Shown: piece after piece, positions 9,807 to 22,158 of the stretch
Position numbering within the stretch: the stretch's first letter is position 1
How the letters are laid out: each line of letters starts with the position of its first letter
Assembly (NCBI GenBank): GCA_022925895.1
Contig: JAKSYS010000466.1
Location: 1-50,480 of the forward strand
Reading direction: 5' to 3'
DNA from: Fragilaria crotonensis
Lineage: Eukaryota > Bacillariophyta > Fragilariophyceae > Fragilariales > Fragilariaceae
DNA: 50,480 bases
Translations under genes and position numbers: made by a program
The notes under the pieces: generated by a model
Told to the model about the DNA's origin: nothing
Database searches by the model: none
The model's input: the letters and a program-made list of their open reading frames with translations, nothing else

Positions 9807-10745
9807 TTACGACACCTTTTCCTTCCTTCTGTTTCCCTTAGTCGCGGCGGCACGACGAATAACACGCCGAACGAGCCAAATGCCAATTCCTAGAATCCCC
9901 AACACGAGCAATGGCCAGGTATAGGTGATAACCGCTAAGCCATCGCCCAATCTCCTGGCAAGACCGCCGGACATTTGATTCAAGTGGGGAAAGGGTTCCT
10001 TCCGGCTGTCAGGACACTCAACCCCAGGGACCGCAAGACGACACAGTGGATCCCAACCCTGCTTGACGTTGAAAATGATCAAACTTTCTCCACCGACGGT
10101 GCTCTTGACTGTATGCTGGTATCGATAATACATTTTCACAGCAGTTTCAGTGGAAATCAAGGTCGGAAGACTCTGTGAATACTCCTCTTTCGGAACTCCC
10201 AATCGGTGTATGTGCATCCAATCCTCCATCGCGATCATGTTCGAAAATGGTGGAATCCAGCGAAAGGGCGGTTGCGTAAGATAATACCCAACCCTGAAAC
10301 CAATCCAAGTGCAGCTATGTGCCCAGCCTTCCACGTTATCGTCTCGGTGCGTGAGTAACACAGTTGCATTCGGGTAATGTCGGTACAGATCCTGCCAAAT
10401 AGCCGCCATGGGAAAGTCCACGGTTGCGGTGTATCCATCTTGGTTCAGGGCATCCACAATGGCTTGCACAGCTGAATCAGAATTTTGACCCTGCCGTTCT
10501 GCCACTGCCAGCGCCGAAAAAAGTGTGGTCCAGCGACTACTGCTCAAAAAGTGCTTGCCGTGAAATACCTTGTGTCCCAACCGTTCCAACGCCAACATTG
10601 TGGAAAGAGTTCCTGTTCGTGACATAGCCGCTCCGACGACCAACAGAGATGTTGGTGCGGTTACTGCAGCCACTCCTTCATCTTGGGAATGAATTGTAGG
10701 CTCTGGCATGGTTCCTATGAAATGCGGACGATGAGGTAATGACAC
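9807..10745 (-). CDS. Membrane-anchored sulfotransferase-family protein
   Basis: This 312-aa single-exon protein has a P-loop-like PAPS-binding start, LLVVGAAMSRTGTLSTMLALERLG (residues 34-57 region). It is followed by ATVDFPMAAIWQDLY and YPNATVLLTHRDD (124-136), the order seen in the Sulfotransfer_4-type family. Such enzymes move sulfuryl groups from PAPS to acceptors. One hydrophobic helix at about 270-292 is followed by a strongly basic cytosolic-type tail (RRVIRRAAATKGNRRKEK). This predicts a C-terminal (tail) anchor with the catalytic domain on the cytosolic side; no N-terminal signal is seen. The substrate cannot be deduced. The first ATG at 10745 is used; Met13 (10709) is also possible. 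Confidence 0.8.
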   Translation of the reverse strand: MSLPHRPHFIGTMPEPTIHSQDEGVAAVTAPTSLLVVGAAMSRTGTLSTMLALERLGHKVFHGKHFLSSSRWTTLFSALAVAERQGQNSDSAVQAIVDALNQDGYTATVDFPMAAIWQDLYRHYPNATVLLTHRDDNVEGWAHSCTWIGFRVGYYLTQPPFRWIPPFSNMIAMEDWMHIHRLGVPKEEYSQSLPTLISTETAVKMYYRYQHTVKSTVGGESLIIFNVKQGWDPLCRLAVPGVECPDSRKEPFPHLNQMSGGLARRLGDGLAVITYTWPLLVLGILGIGIWLVRRVIRRAAATKGNRRKEKVS

Positions 10746-13646
10746 AGTGTGTATTTTATGAAGACCTGAACCGAATATTTGATGCGTACTCCAGTCCTCT
10801 CACTGCCTTACCTTAAATAACAACATGCACTGGATGATGAGGTCGTGCAAGAGAGACCAAACAAAGCGAATGGCCAAAATCTATTGGTCCATTAGCTTTA
10901 ATCGTCGAATTACTCAACGAATTCGGTCAAAGTCTCACTGATGTCTGATGTGCATAGAGTGTCCATGCGTCTCTTGTTATACGAAAGATACCGACGTACA
11001 CTGGACATTTGAGTGTATTTTTCCAAATTACTATATACGCCCAATTCGCTCCAAGCTCTTTATGTCCGACTCACGAGTTTTCTGCCTTGTAGCTTGAAGT
11101 AGTACATGTATCGTATATTTTATAATGTACTCACAGCTTCATTTACGTCTGGTTCAAGCTTTGAAGGGGACCGTGTAGCGTATAGAGTATACAGCGATGT
11201 GAGTTTGTGTCTTGGAGCGATATGAGTTTGTCTCTTGGAGCGATATGAGTTTGTCTCTTGGAGCGATGTGAGTTTGTATCTTTCTCTATCCGTAGAGCGA
11301 TTCGAGTTTGTGCACAAATGCAAATGCAAAGAGTTTCTCCGAAGATAACCGGATTTTTGTCGTCGTATTTTTGGGTTGCGTGTTGGGTGGCAATGTTTGG
11401 CACGTGCGGCGTGCGGTCTAGTTGTCGCGGGAGGTGTTCATAAAAAGGTTCCGCCCAGGAGCGCACTTTCAGCACCTATGATACGCTCTACTATGGTATT
11501 GTAGTGTGACAATCCTACTATCGTTTGTTGTCGTTCGTGACCGTATCCTGTCACATACTCGAGTACTACTACTAGCTACTATGCAAACAAGATATTGACG
11601 TCTATACTAGAGAGGAGTTCCAGTTTCCAACTGTATACTTCGAGTACCATAGGATATGTCTCAAGTCTCAAGGAGATCCGGGTAGAGTCTAGCTCCGGAA
11701 GTGTTCAAACTTATAACGGAAGGGAAACAAAAATAAAAATCGGAAATCGGAGATCCTGATTGGACTGAATGAGAGGGGAAAATTCGACTGAACATCAAGT
11801 AAGATTCCGCGCTTGGTCGCACTTGGCATTGTGGTCGTGGACCTGTTGGCACTTGATTCTTGGCGGATTTCAATTTTGGCACACTGCCATTTTTCCGTTG
11901 GCTCCGCCATTTCAACATTAGTCAGTTTGTAATAAGGAGACTGTCATACAGGATTCAGACAAAACATTACCGGCATTATAACAGTCATCATGGCGACGGG
12001 AGAGATGACATCATACGGTGTCGTGTGCACACAGAACTGCACACCAAACAAGGCGTGACAACCAACTTTGTTGAACCCATATGTTGCCTGCTTTATCTTC
12101 AAATACTTTGCCTTGCTTGGGTAAACATAAATATGGCGCAACATGGAACTTAGAAGTTGTAAAATTGAATGCTTGAAACTTGCTCCAGGATTTTGATAAG
12201 AGAAGCAACTTGGTAGAAACAAGGGGCATCATCATGGAGTTTATACGAGGAAACTTGGACCCAAGTCTACCGGATTCCCAAAGAAAAGTCTGCAGAGTTG
12301 ATGCCAAGCCTTCAAGTGTCTATCAATGTTCCTGTGCTGCTCTATATGTGGAGATGCTTTGCAGTGCTGCAGAACAACAATGTGGATTTGACACCATTAG
12401 AAACAAAGCTATGCTTTCTGATCCATCAGCATTTGGGAATGTGCCAGAGTGAACAATACTGAAGGATAGGTTTCAATTGTTACTTTGTGAGTTTTCTGCT
12501 ACTTATGATGTGATGTACCAAAATCTGCAATGACAATGACTACTCAACCTTGACATTCTTTGCAAAGTTAAACCATTTCAAACTTGATCAATTTTTTGGA
12601 GTTCGCACAAGTTTGTTGGTGTGCTAAAAGGAACCTACCATGGAACAAAAATGGGTGTTATCATATGAAGCAGTCTCAGCACCAGCCAGTAGGAACAATG
12701 CCCAAAACACTAAATATGCCAGCTAGACTGAGAAATTTTGAAGTTGAGTAGTACCTCCTGTTATTTTGCTCACCGTATCCACCAATGGTGTTGTTCTAAG
12801 CACCCACAAATGATATCAGATATTGATCGGGAAAATCAATTATGCTGTCTCATCCTCAAGAAACAAGAAGCCTGATAGTAGTGAGCATTGTTTGCATGTT
12901 GAAAGATAGGCATGACTTTGTGAGGGAGGTGCAGAAAAGGAGTTAGTAAATATGAACAAAAGGGCGGGGGCTACTGCATTGTGAATTTTATGGTTGTGTA
13001 CTGTGTACCCACTATCTTCAGTCAAACTTAGGGGCCTCATCTCGAAACAATTCCTACTATTGGCTGTGATACAATCAGAGCAGCATCTGACACATTTCAA
13101 AATGCACAGCGCATGGCACTAGGAGAAAGTGTTTAATGCTAGCCGTAGTGTCATACACCAGTTGCGATTACGTGGGACGCAAGTATCAGAGCGACACACC
13201 CGATATCCGATCCGCGCCTCAAACCTTGCAATTGTGCTTGGACCGCTGTGGCAACCAAGGAAAAGAAGAATGCAAAGAAACTGCATACATCTCAAGGAAG
13301 TAGTTCAACTCTGGAGCTTGCCGCTGCCGCTAAGAAGGCACGAACAACAGAAGCATCACCACAAGGCCAGCACAAGCAGGTTTACGCAGCCATAGTACAA
13401 AAACATCCATGGCTAGTACCATGACTTAGTGACAACAGTAATGATGAAGACTACCTGGATGAGTCAATGAGTGCTGTTACTAGATGATAGCAAGAAGTTG
13501 AGGTTTGTATTTGTTTTCATGATTTTTTAGAATATGATACTACTACAGCCATACAATGAACATTATTCTCCTTCTTCTTATTGCTCCTAATTTTCAAGCT
13601 GTGCTTGCTCCTAATTTGCTGGAAACCAAGTGTACTCCCCATATTG
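10746..13646. other. Long stretch without intact gene
   Basis: About 2.9 kb with no supported coding sequence. Contents seen are a 23-bp tandem repeat (11193-11284), GTAC palindromes near 11560-11650, and from about 11900 onward a more AT-rich sequence with many short broken frames. That sequence is like the texture of the dead transposase to its right and probably decayed mobile DNA. A plus-strand frame at 12180-12452 is Cys-rich but matches nothing I recognise. Confidence 0.4.
11193..11284. repeat. 23-bp tandem repeat, about four copies
   Basis: The unit AGCGATATGAGTTTGTCTC, completed by TTGG, starts at 11193, 11216, 11239 and 11262 with a constant 23-bp step. A diverged fifth start lies at 11296, 34 bp on. 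Copies differ by single substitutions (ATATG/ATGTG, TCTC/TGTC). It lies outside any gene, upstream of the sulfotransferase 5' end by about 450 bp, and may be a variable minisatellite. Confidence 0.85.
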
Positions 13647-14489
13647 CTATGAATTGATGATGATTTGGCGAGGTATCTCATTCTTAGCTTGCAAGGTCCA
13701 TTTGACAATGTCCTCCGTTGACGGAGGACACGTCGGGGCTCCCTGTAGGCCAATGTCAATCATCCAATCTTCCCACTGCTGGCAAATTTGCTCATGTTTG
13801 AATGGCTTGTTAACAGCAATATCAACTGGTGGAGACAAACCAGTGCAACCACCAGGTATGTGCTCAACATCCACACCAAGAGCGGTAATTTGCTCGATAA
13901 TGGATGTCATCATGTTGGCTCCGTACAAATCCAGGAACAATATTGGAATCACACCTTTGGGAGTTGTCATTACATGTGGCTGCAGGACTTGCTCAACCAC
14001 GACAGCATAACCCCCTCATCTATGCAGGTCTTCCCTGACATGTATAGATCATGTCTGTGGGAAAGGGAGGAAACTCTGTCCTGGTAATTCTTCCTTCTGG
14101 TCGCACCCTTGAGAACTAAAAAGCAGTTTAAGAATCAGGCCAGCAGATTTGGTTGTTATCATTGCAAATGTTGCTCTTTGTTTTGTGTCATTTGTTGACT
14201 TCCTGATGTGCACAGTCTGCCTACCAGCCATTTCCAAGGTTGTACTTTTGAATTGTATGTGAAAGGAATTGCGGTCTGATCCATGTATGATAAAATCTGG
14301 GTGACGATGCGGTTGATTGACCTTAGGTTGTGCAATTGTCATCATGACGTTGATTGCTTCTGCAGCAAGTTCAGTAGGCGAGCATTGTGACTCATTTGTA
14401 CCAAGTCTGAACACTAGGCCATGGCTTCGCACAAACCTTCGTGCAGCATTGTACTGTGCAACTTCCGATTTTTGTGCAAATGTTGACAA
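13647..14489 (-). pseudogene. Degenerate pogo/Tigger-like (DDE_1) transposase
   Basis: Two minus-strand frames cover parts of one transposase. The upstream piece (14489-14049) holds QYNAARRFVRSHG, the junction of the DNA-binding region with the catalytic domain, then HRHPDFII and RKSTNDTKQRATF. The downstream piece (14000-13647) holds VIPILFLDLYGANM, HIPGGCTGLSPPVDIAVN and KPFK...WEDWM, the end of a DDE_1-type catalytic core. The pieces are in different frames with stops between them. The expected NMDQT around the first catalytic Asp is absent (DFIIHGSDRN instead). No terminal inverted repeats were identified. The element is judged dead. Confidence 0.75.
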
Positions 14490-15117
14490 TTGGCTGCTGT
14501 GCCGCTTAAATCTTCACCATGGAAATGGGCACTGCCATGCCCTGTTTGCAAAGTTCAAAAATAAAGCAAAGAAACTCATTTTGAAATGGTGCCAGAGATG
14601 CTGTAGGCAATAGTCAGCATCATACTAGACACTTACCTACTGGGGGGCGTGCCCCGTAACGGTCACGTCCGTTTTTTAACCTGAACCCTATTACATGTTT
14701 GTTTAACTCGAACCCTATCCTACTTTAGTTCTAGTTTTTTGACTGGAAAAGCCCAATGCAGCGAACAACGTTTGTCAATCGGGTTGTCTGTGAAAATGCA
14801 TTTTCGAATCTCTGACTTCCCGAGTGCATCCCATCGGGTCGGTCGACGGCTGGAGCCAAGATCGTTACGACACACTTTCATTCAATCTCTTGGGTTGATT
14901 AAAAGTAGGTAAGCGTGAAGCGCAATGAAGAGAAGCGAGTGGTGGTGCATGAGCAGAAACCACTTGCTTCTTACAAGTCATGATGTGATCGAAAGATGAA
15001 GTAGAAACGATAGGAAAATGTCATATCATGACGAGCCATTTCGTATCACTCCAGTCTTACGTATTTTTGTATTGATCTCACTGAATATCTGTATTCCTTC
15101 AGACCTTCGAATATAAA
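14490..15117. other. Spacer upstream of OSCP gene
   Basis: The left 150 bp may be the decayed 5' part of the transposase. Around 14640-14740 there are two imperfect copies of AACCTGAACCCTAT / AACTCGAACCCTAT. The right part is the OSCP promoter; an AATATAAA stretch immediately precedes the OSCP start codon. No gene was recognised. Confidence 0.4.
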
Positions 15118-15750
15118 ATGTTGTCATCCTTCGTCCGTCAAGGCGCTCGCCAATCGGCCTCTGTAACTCGTCGCAGCTTTGCGGATGCGGCCGCAAATCA
15201 CGCTCCGCCGATTGACTTACATGGCCTGCATGCACGCTACGCCAACGCCACTTATGTAGCTGCTTCTAAAGCTGGTACCCTCGATAAAGTTGAAAGTGAA
15301 TTGCTCGCGCTTCAAGCTACGGCAAAATCGAACCTCACTTTTGCCAATTTCTTGGAAAATCCTCTCATCGGTCGGGATGAAAAGGTTCTCCAAGTCGAAA
15401 AGCTCCTCGGTAAAAAGACTACTCTCACCACCTTGAATTTGATGACCACCTTGGCTGGAAACGCCCGTCTTGTCGAACTCGATAAGATTGTCACAACATT
15501 CGGTCAACTCATGAAGGCCAAGCGCGGACAAGTAGAGGCCACCATCATTTCTGCCGAACCACTCTCCAAGGCTCAAGTCGAGGCTGTCGAGAAGGCCATG
15601 ACGGCACAAATGGGTGTGGGCAAGACCGTCATGCTCACTACCAAGATCGACCCTGCCATTTTGGGAGGCTTGCAGGTGCAGATTGGCGACAAGTTTTTGG
15701 ATCTTTCCGTGTCGAGCAAGATTGACGCCATTTCTCGTACACCAGTGTAA
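15118..15750 (+). CDS. ATP5O: Mitochondrial ATP synthase OSCP/delta subunit
   Basis: This 210-aa single-exon protein has an Arg/Ser-rich, acid-free presequence (MLSSFVRQGARQSASVTRRSFA, cleavage probably near residue 22). The OSCP domain follows: HGLHARYANATYVAA, FLENPLIGRDEKVLQVEKLL, then the conserved C-terminal block with VEATIISAEPLS, DPAILGGLQVQIGDKFLDLS and SSKID. OSCP caps the F1 head and joins it to the peripheral stalk of the mitochondrial ATP synthase. Its length is typical of the family. The ATG at 15118 is the first in frame and gives the presequence. It lies head-to-tail with the prolyl hydroxylase gene. Confidence 0.95.
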   Translation: MLSSFVRQGARQSASVTRRSFADAAANHAPPIDLHGLHARYANATYVAASKAGTLDKVESELLALQATAKSNLTFANFLENPLIGRDEKVLQVEKLLGKKTTLTTLNLMTTLAGNARLVELDKIVTTFGQLMKAKRGQVEATIISAEPLSKAQVEAVEKAMTAQMGVGKTVMLTTKIDPAILGGLQVQIGDKFLDLSVSSKIDAISRTPV

Positions 15751-16520
15751 ATCATCGTTTGCCGTTTAGGACGATGGGGCACAGTGCTGCTGCTCATTTG
15801 CTCAGTTGAAAAAGGCCGGGTAGGTTGCTAGTAGAGAACCCTTTCAATAGTGACCTGTTAGGCCAGTGCAGATGTTACCAACTAGATCTATCGATTATTT
15901 TGCATTGGAATGGCCCCGAATGATTGTGGTTTAATATCTGCGAAGCATGTTGATGACGACTGTATGACTTGTAAACGCAAACCCATGATTGTTGGATTGT
16001 CACGTAGTATCTGGCAGTTGGTCTGGTCTTGGTTTCCAGCACTAAACTGGTAAAGTGCGTGTATGCCGTTCGCCGTCAAGTTCAATCGATCTTTCTGGTC
16101 CAACTGATACACATCTGATCCCTCAATGAAGCTTCTAATGCAGGCCACTGGCCATCGGCCAATGGGTAAATCGTGACTCGTACTTATTGGATCCACCGGT
16201 CTTGAGCCTCTTGTAGTATTGCACTGTATCTTCCAGTACAAGTACTTGTAGTTGCATTGATGTGTGAGGATTGAGGATGACTACGTTGTACGGGAGAGTT
16301 GCGTAGACACCGGGTCCGATTAGGTTTCACCAATTTGACGTCAGCGCGTACCAATCAGGATGCTCTCAGTATGTTACTAGTACTGTCTTACAGGCCACAA
16401 GAACCAGCACTCTCCGAAAGCAAACGACGGTACCGGTACTGCCATGTACTGTATACTGTATATAAATAAGAATATTGACATCGGATCACTCTATATCGAT
16501 TTTTCGATATGCGATGAACC
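15751..16520. other. Intergenic spacer before prolyl hydroxylase
   Basis: This 770-bp spacer has no supported gene. GTAC palindromes occur at 16230-16250 and 16370-16455. A TATA-like box sits near the right end. The left end will contain the OSCP 3' UTR. Confidence 0.4.
16459..16468 (+). promoter_or_regulatory. TATA-like box upstream of prolyl hydroxylase
   Basis: TATATAAATA lies 52 bp upstream of the ATG at 16521, a plausible distance for a core promoter with a short 5' UTR. Seen in sequence; function is inferred. Confidence 0.35.
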
Positions 16521-17642
16521 ATGAAGGGTCGTCGCTGTCACTGCTTTGCTCTCTTTGGCACCTTGATCCTTTGTCACAATGAAGGCACCTTTGGCTTGAT
16601 AAAAAGACGATTTTGGTCTCACGCATCAAAATTGGCATTCGCGGCTGGTGGTGGCTTTGGCGCAACACCTGCTGGATCCAAACTCAAGAGCAAAAACAAG
16701 TCCAAGTCCACACAAGCAGGCAACAACAAGAAGCGTATCCAGCATGAACCTCAAATACTACTTCCAGAAGTTCTTGACCTATCGACTCCTCAGGCCCGAA
16801 TGGATCATATTCAAATGTGCATTCAGCGTGCCAATCTTTCATCCATCATTTCGGGAACAAACGACATGGCTGATCCGAACTCCATTTGCTGTGTTGACAA
16901 CTTTCTTGGTCCACAGCTCATTTCAGCCATGCGTGCCGAAGCGGAATCGTTATTGACAATGAAGACAACAGAAAACATCAATAGCGGCGGCCTCGCGACG
17001 AGAATGGTACCGTCTCAATCGACACGTTGGGACGAAGAATCACAATCGGTGGTTGCGTACGAAAAAGTAGGAGTCCTGTCCACTCAAATCGAGGGTGGAC
17101 CGGAGGGATATGCTGCGACTCCGTGTCTGGTCGAGTACATTGTTACCTTGACCAAACACCTGACTGATAAAATCAATGCTATTATACAACTTCCCGAATA
17201 CAAATTGTCAGGGACCCAGCAAACCAACAAATTGGCAGTTTGTCTCGGGGGAGGGTCCAAGTACGACAAGCATATCGATAATTTGGGCCACGATGGTGTT
17301 GGACCAGAAGGCGATCGACGAAAGATGACGGCATTGCTTTACTTGCAGCCCTCGGGCTCGCATGCCGATGATGCTGACGAGGGTGAGAATGATGCAAGGG
17401 GAGGTTACTTTCGCGCCTATGATGTTCCGGAAGAGGGACAAGTGAGAGTGATTGCCCCGAGAGGCGATCGACTGATCTTGTTTTGGTCCGATTCTCTTGT
17501 CCATGATGTGTCGCCAAGCTTTGCTCCGAATGGGGATAGCGATAGGAGGTGGGCATTGACCGTGTGGTTTGTGACGGATGAGGGAGGAACGATTCGAGCG
17601 ACAGATTCTCAAGTGGCTCAAAGACATTTTGGGCTGGGATAG
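16521..17642 (+). CDS. EGLN/PHD-type 2-oxoglutarate prolyl hydroxylase
   Basis: The 373-aa protein ends in a P4Hc double-stranded beta-helix domain. The Fe(II) ligands are His251 and Asp253 in YDKHIDN and His328 in SDSLVHDVSP; Arg343 in RRWALTVWF fits the 2-oxoglutarate-binding position. The order GGYFRAYD, APRGDRLILFWSD, HDVSPSF, RWALTVWF is close to animal HIF prolyl hydroxylases rather than collagen-type enzymes. It should use O2, Fe2+ and 2-oxoglutarate to hydroxylate a protein prolyl residue; the target is unknown. The N-terminus has a short hydrophobic run (residues 9-18) and then a Lys/Gly-rich, low-complexity linker (40-75), so it may be targeted to an organelle. One exon. A TATA-like box lies 52 bp upstream of the start. 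Confidence 0.88.
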   Translation: MKGRRCHCFALFGTLILCHNEGTFGLIKRRFWSHASKLAFAAGGGFGATPAGSKLKSKNKSKSTQAGNNKKRIQHEPQILLPEVLDLSTPQARMDHIQMCIQRANLSSIISGTNDMADPNSICCVDNFLGPQLISAMRAEAESLLTMKTTENINSGGLATRMVPSQSTRWDEESQSVVAYEKVGVLSTQIEGGPEGYAATPCLVEYIVTLTKHLTDKINAIIQLPEYKLSGTQQTNKLAVCLGGGSKYDKHIDNLGHDGVGPEGDRRKMTALLYLQPSGSHADDADEGENDARGGYFRAYDVPEEGQVRVIAPRGDRLILFWSDSLVHDVSPSFAPNGDSDRRWALTVWFVTDEGGTIRATDSQVAQRHFGLG

Positions 17643-18398
17643 GAGACGAATCGCATATCAGTCCTAGGTTGTGTCGCCTGAGACTTTGAGTCTCTGATGC
17701 TGTGCATACATGTTCTGTCCGATGAACTTTGTTTCGCCTTTTGTGGACTGTGTCAACATCATGAGAGCAGGATGCTAAAAAGGGAAAGGTGATGGTCCTT
17801 TTCTGCTGCACCTCGTATGATGAAAGTTAATGATGCTCTCATTGTAAATTGATAACGTCGGTACCGGCAGTCAAACCTTGACGTAAATTTTAATGCAAAA
17901 GCAATTCTACTAAAAGCCTCAAATGGACAACAGTCCATCGTCCATACTCCGTCGATCCGAAGAAGGTGCCACAGTTGACGGTTTCCTTCAATGTCCTTGC
18001 TACGATAGATGTGAAATAGATTTCTGTACGGGGTCGCCTAGAAATCCCGTCGGATTGTCTCATCCATCATCAATCATCAATCGTTTTTTTCTGACAGCGT
18101 GTTTACAGTTCAACCGGTACTACGGTACAAGTAGCTGGCTGTTTCCGCGTAGCCTACTGGTACATGGTATGTACCAGGTATGTTCATACATACTGTACAT
18201 GCAAACAATCCACAAGACAGCTCGACTCTCATGACGACGACAAATATAACGTCAGTCACTTATACGCATAAAAACATCTAAATAATATCCGACACCCACC
18301 GCAACTACAAGTTCGGCATAGTTTTATAACAATTCATACTGCGCATATCTACAACAATACGTCTTCCATCGGAGGTGTGGAGTGTGAAGCGAAGGCCA
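17643..18398. other. Intergenic spacer
   Basis: This 756-bp spacer contains no supported gene. Positions 18110-18200 are rich in GTAC/GGTACC palindromes, including TGGTACATGGTATGTACCA. The ORFs present are short and without family character. Confidence 0.4.
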
Positions 18399-19756
18399 AT
18401 GAAATCTTGTTGGACATCGCTATCAACATCAGTGCTGGTCTTTAAAGTGACAGTGTTCCTGCTGATCTGTAACAATGTGGATGCCCTAATACCGGAACCT
18501 GTCTCTTTGATTGGTCGGAAAACCTTGGCATTGGATGCTTGGGACTCGTCGAATCGAGCAGGTGAAAGAAGGGGAGATCTTGTACTCAATGCCTTGGACC
18601 AAAGCCTGAAAAGCCAAAGGAAACGGCCGCAGCAACGCCTGGATCCTCTAGATCAGGCGATACAAAAGAATCCCTCTAATCTCGACGCGATGCGAGCACG
18701 AGCTGCTCTACTCCGCAAGTCAATCCTGAAGCAGCAAGTTGAACTCCAAAAACTCGAACGCGAAATTGTTTGTTGTTCGCAAGGTCAGGAATATAGCGAA
18801 CAGAATCAGAACAAAATCCAGGTCCAGAACCAGAACGATCAAGCACTTCAGCTGCAGCGAGTGTTCAACACCTTCACCTATTCCACTAATGTCTTGCTTC
18901 GCAAACTCTCTCGAGTGCGAGACAAGATCGGACCCTCCAATCAACACTGGAGGTCCGTCGGTGACTACGTCGTCTCGCAAACTGCCACTGGTGCTCGCAT
19001 CGTGGGAGATCTCGTCCAGAATCCTCAGCGCCTCAAGTACTTTGTGGATCCAGAAACACCCACGTTGGTTCCACACGTGCCTGCCATCCTCGCTCGGTTA
19101 GACAAACTTGAAATGCATGTCAATCCTATTCTAGAACGGGTTTTGAACAATCGACGACACCTTGCATCGATTGAACCGTACCTCGATGATATTCTGGAGC
19201 GCTTTGATGATATCGAACCGCATCTGCCGTGGATATTGGATAACATCGACACCCTCGCCCCTATTGCGGCTTGTTGCTCAAGCATATTGACGAATTACTG
19301 CTTTACGCAGATGCCGATGACTACGGCGGCGATGCTGATGCGAATGAGAATGGCTACGCTCTTGCCGAACAACTATTGCCCTACCTGGAATACTACGTTT
19401 CTCGCTTGGACGTGATTGGACCACATTTGCCCTTGTTGCGACCTCACGTCCCCAAGCTCCTTCAAAACAATCGCATCGGAAACATTTCTCCACACATTGA
19501 TCGACTCTTTGCTCGTGGATACAGCGATTTGAGTGCCAGTGCCAATCTGGACGTGTTGCTGTTTTGGTTCGGTTGGACCCTACGAATTCCAGGTTTGCCG
19601 AGATTATTCTTTGCACTACCGGGAAGTCCACGAATCGTATCGTTCTTGGCCAATCGATTGCCGAAACGGTTCGTGAGGGGATACTGTCGTGGAGTAACGT
19701 GTCTGGTGGATAATGACTACGGAGGGAATTGGAACAAATTGAAGAAGGAATCGTAA
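18399..19756 (+). CDS. Secreted/membrane protein with leucine-rich helical repeats
   Basis: I do not recognise the family. From the ATG at 18399 the product starts with a good signal peptide (VLVFKVTVFLLICNNVDA). A coiled-coil-like segment follows (RAALLRKSILKQQVELQKLERE), then a Gln/Asn-rich run. Next comes a series of roughly 14-residue units of the type HLPxILxNIDxLxP, from about 19070 (LVPHVPAILARLDKLEMH) to 19530 (ISPHIDRLFARGYS). A hydrophobic segment lies near FWFGWTLRIPGLPRLFF. The frame breaks at the C4 run 19258-19261: before it reads DNIDTLAP, and after a -1 shift it reads YCGLLLKHIDELLL, which continues the repeat exactly. One missing C is the simplest explanation; the stop is then at 19754-19756, for about 450 aa. 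It converges with DIM1. Confidence 0.75.
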
Positions 19757-20249
19757 TGGTGGGAGCGGTGATGGCAAGTCCCGGTCTCCTCACGCCTGCT
19801 TTGCAACTATGGAAGGAGAAAATTGCAAACACACGATTTGCCAATCGACTGGACTCAACGTTTCTTGTATAAGTTATCGCGACTGCGTGTTTGTATTGAT
19901 TTTGAACCGTCATGTGCACACCTTTGCACGGATGATCGTCCAAGACTTCGAGTGCCAGGTTTGGCTATTTGTCGCCAATGATGCCGAGATGTTTCCCCGG
20001 TAGAGTCAGCCAAGGGCCCATGGATCCAAGTCCTTACTAATATGTAGGGGCAATTGCCAACGCGTCATGCCCGAAACTGATACCGCGGCTGCTCCTGAAA
20101 TGCTTCACAAGGAGCTCAGATTTTTGTGAAGTGGGAAGGTGATTTATCCCTTCGACAAGTCGAGGTGTATCCACGTGCGAGAGAAGCCGTTTTGCCAATC
20201 GATAATGACCATCAATAAAACACATTTAGAAAGACAAAAAAGACATGGT
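19757..20249. other. Convergent intergenic spacer
   Basis: This 493-bp gap separates the 3' ends of the leucine-rich repeat gene and DIM1. Nothing beyond probable 3' UTRs is recognised. Confidence 0.4.
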
Positions 20250-22158
<1,909 letters not shown>

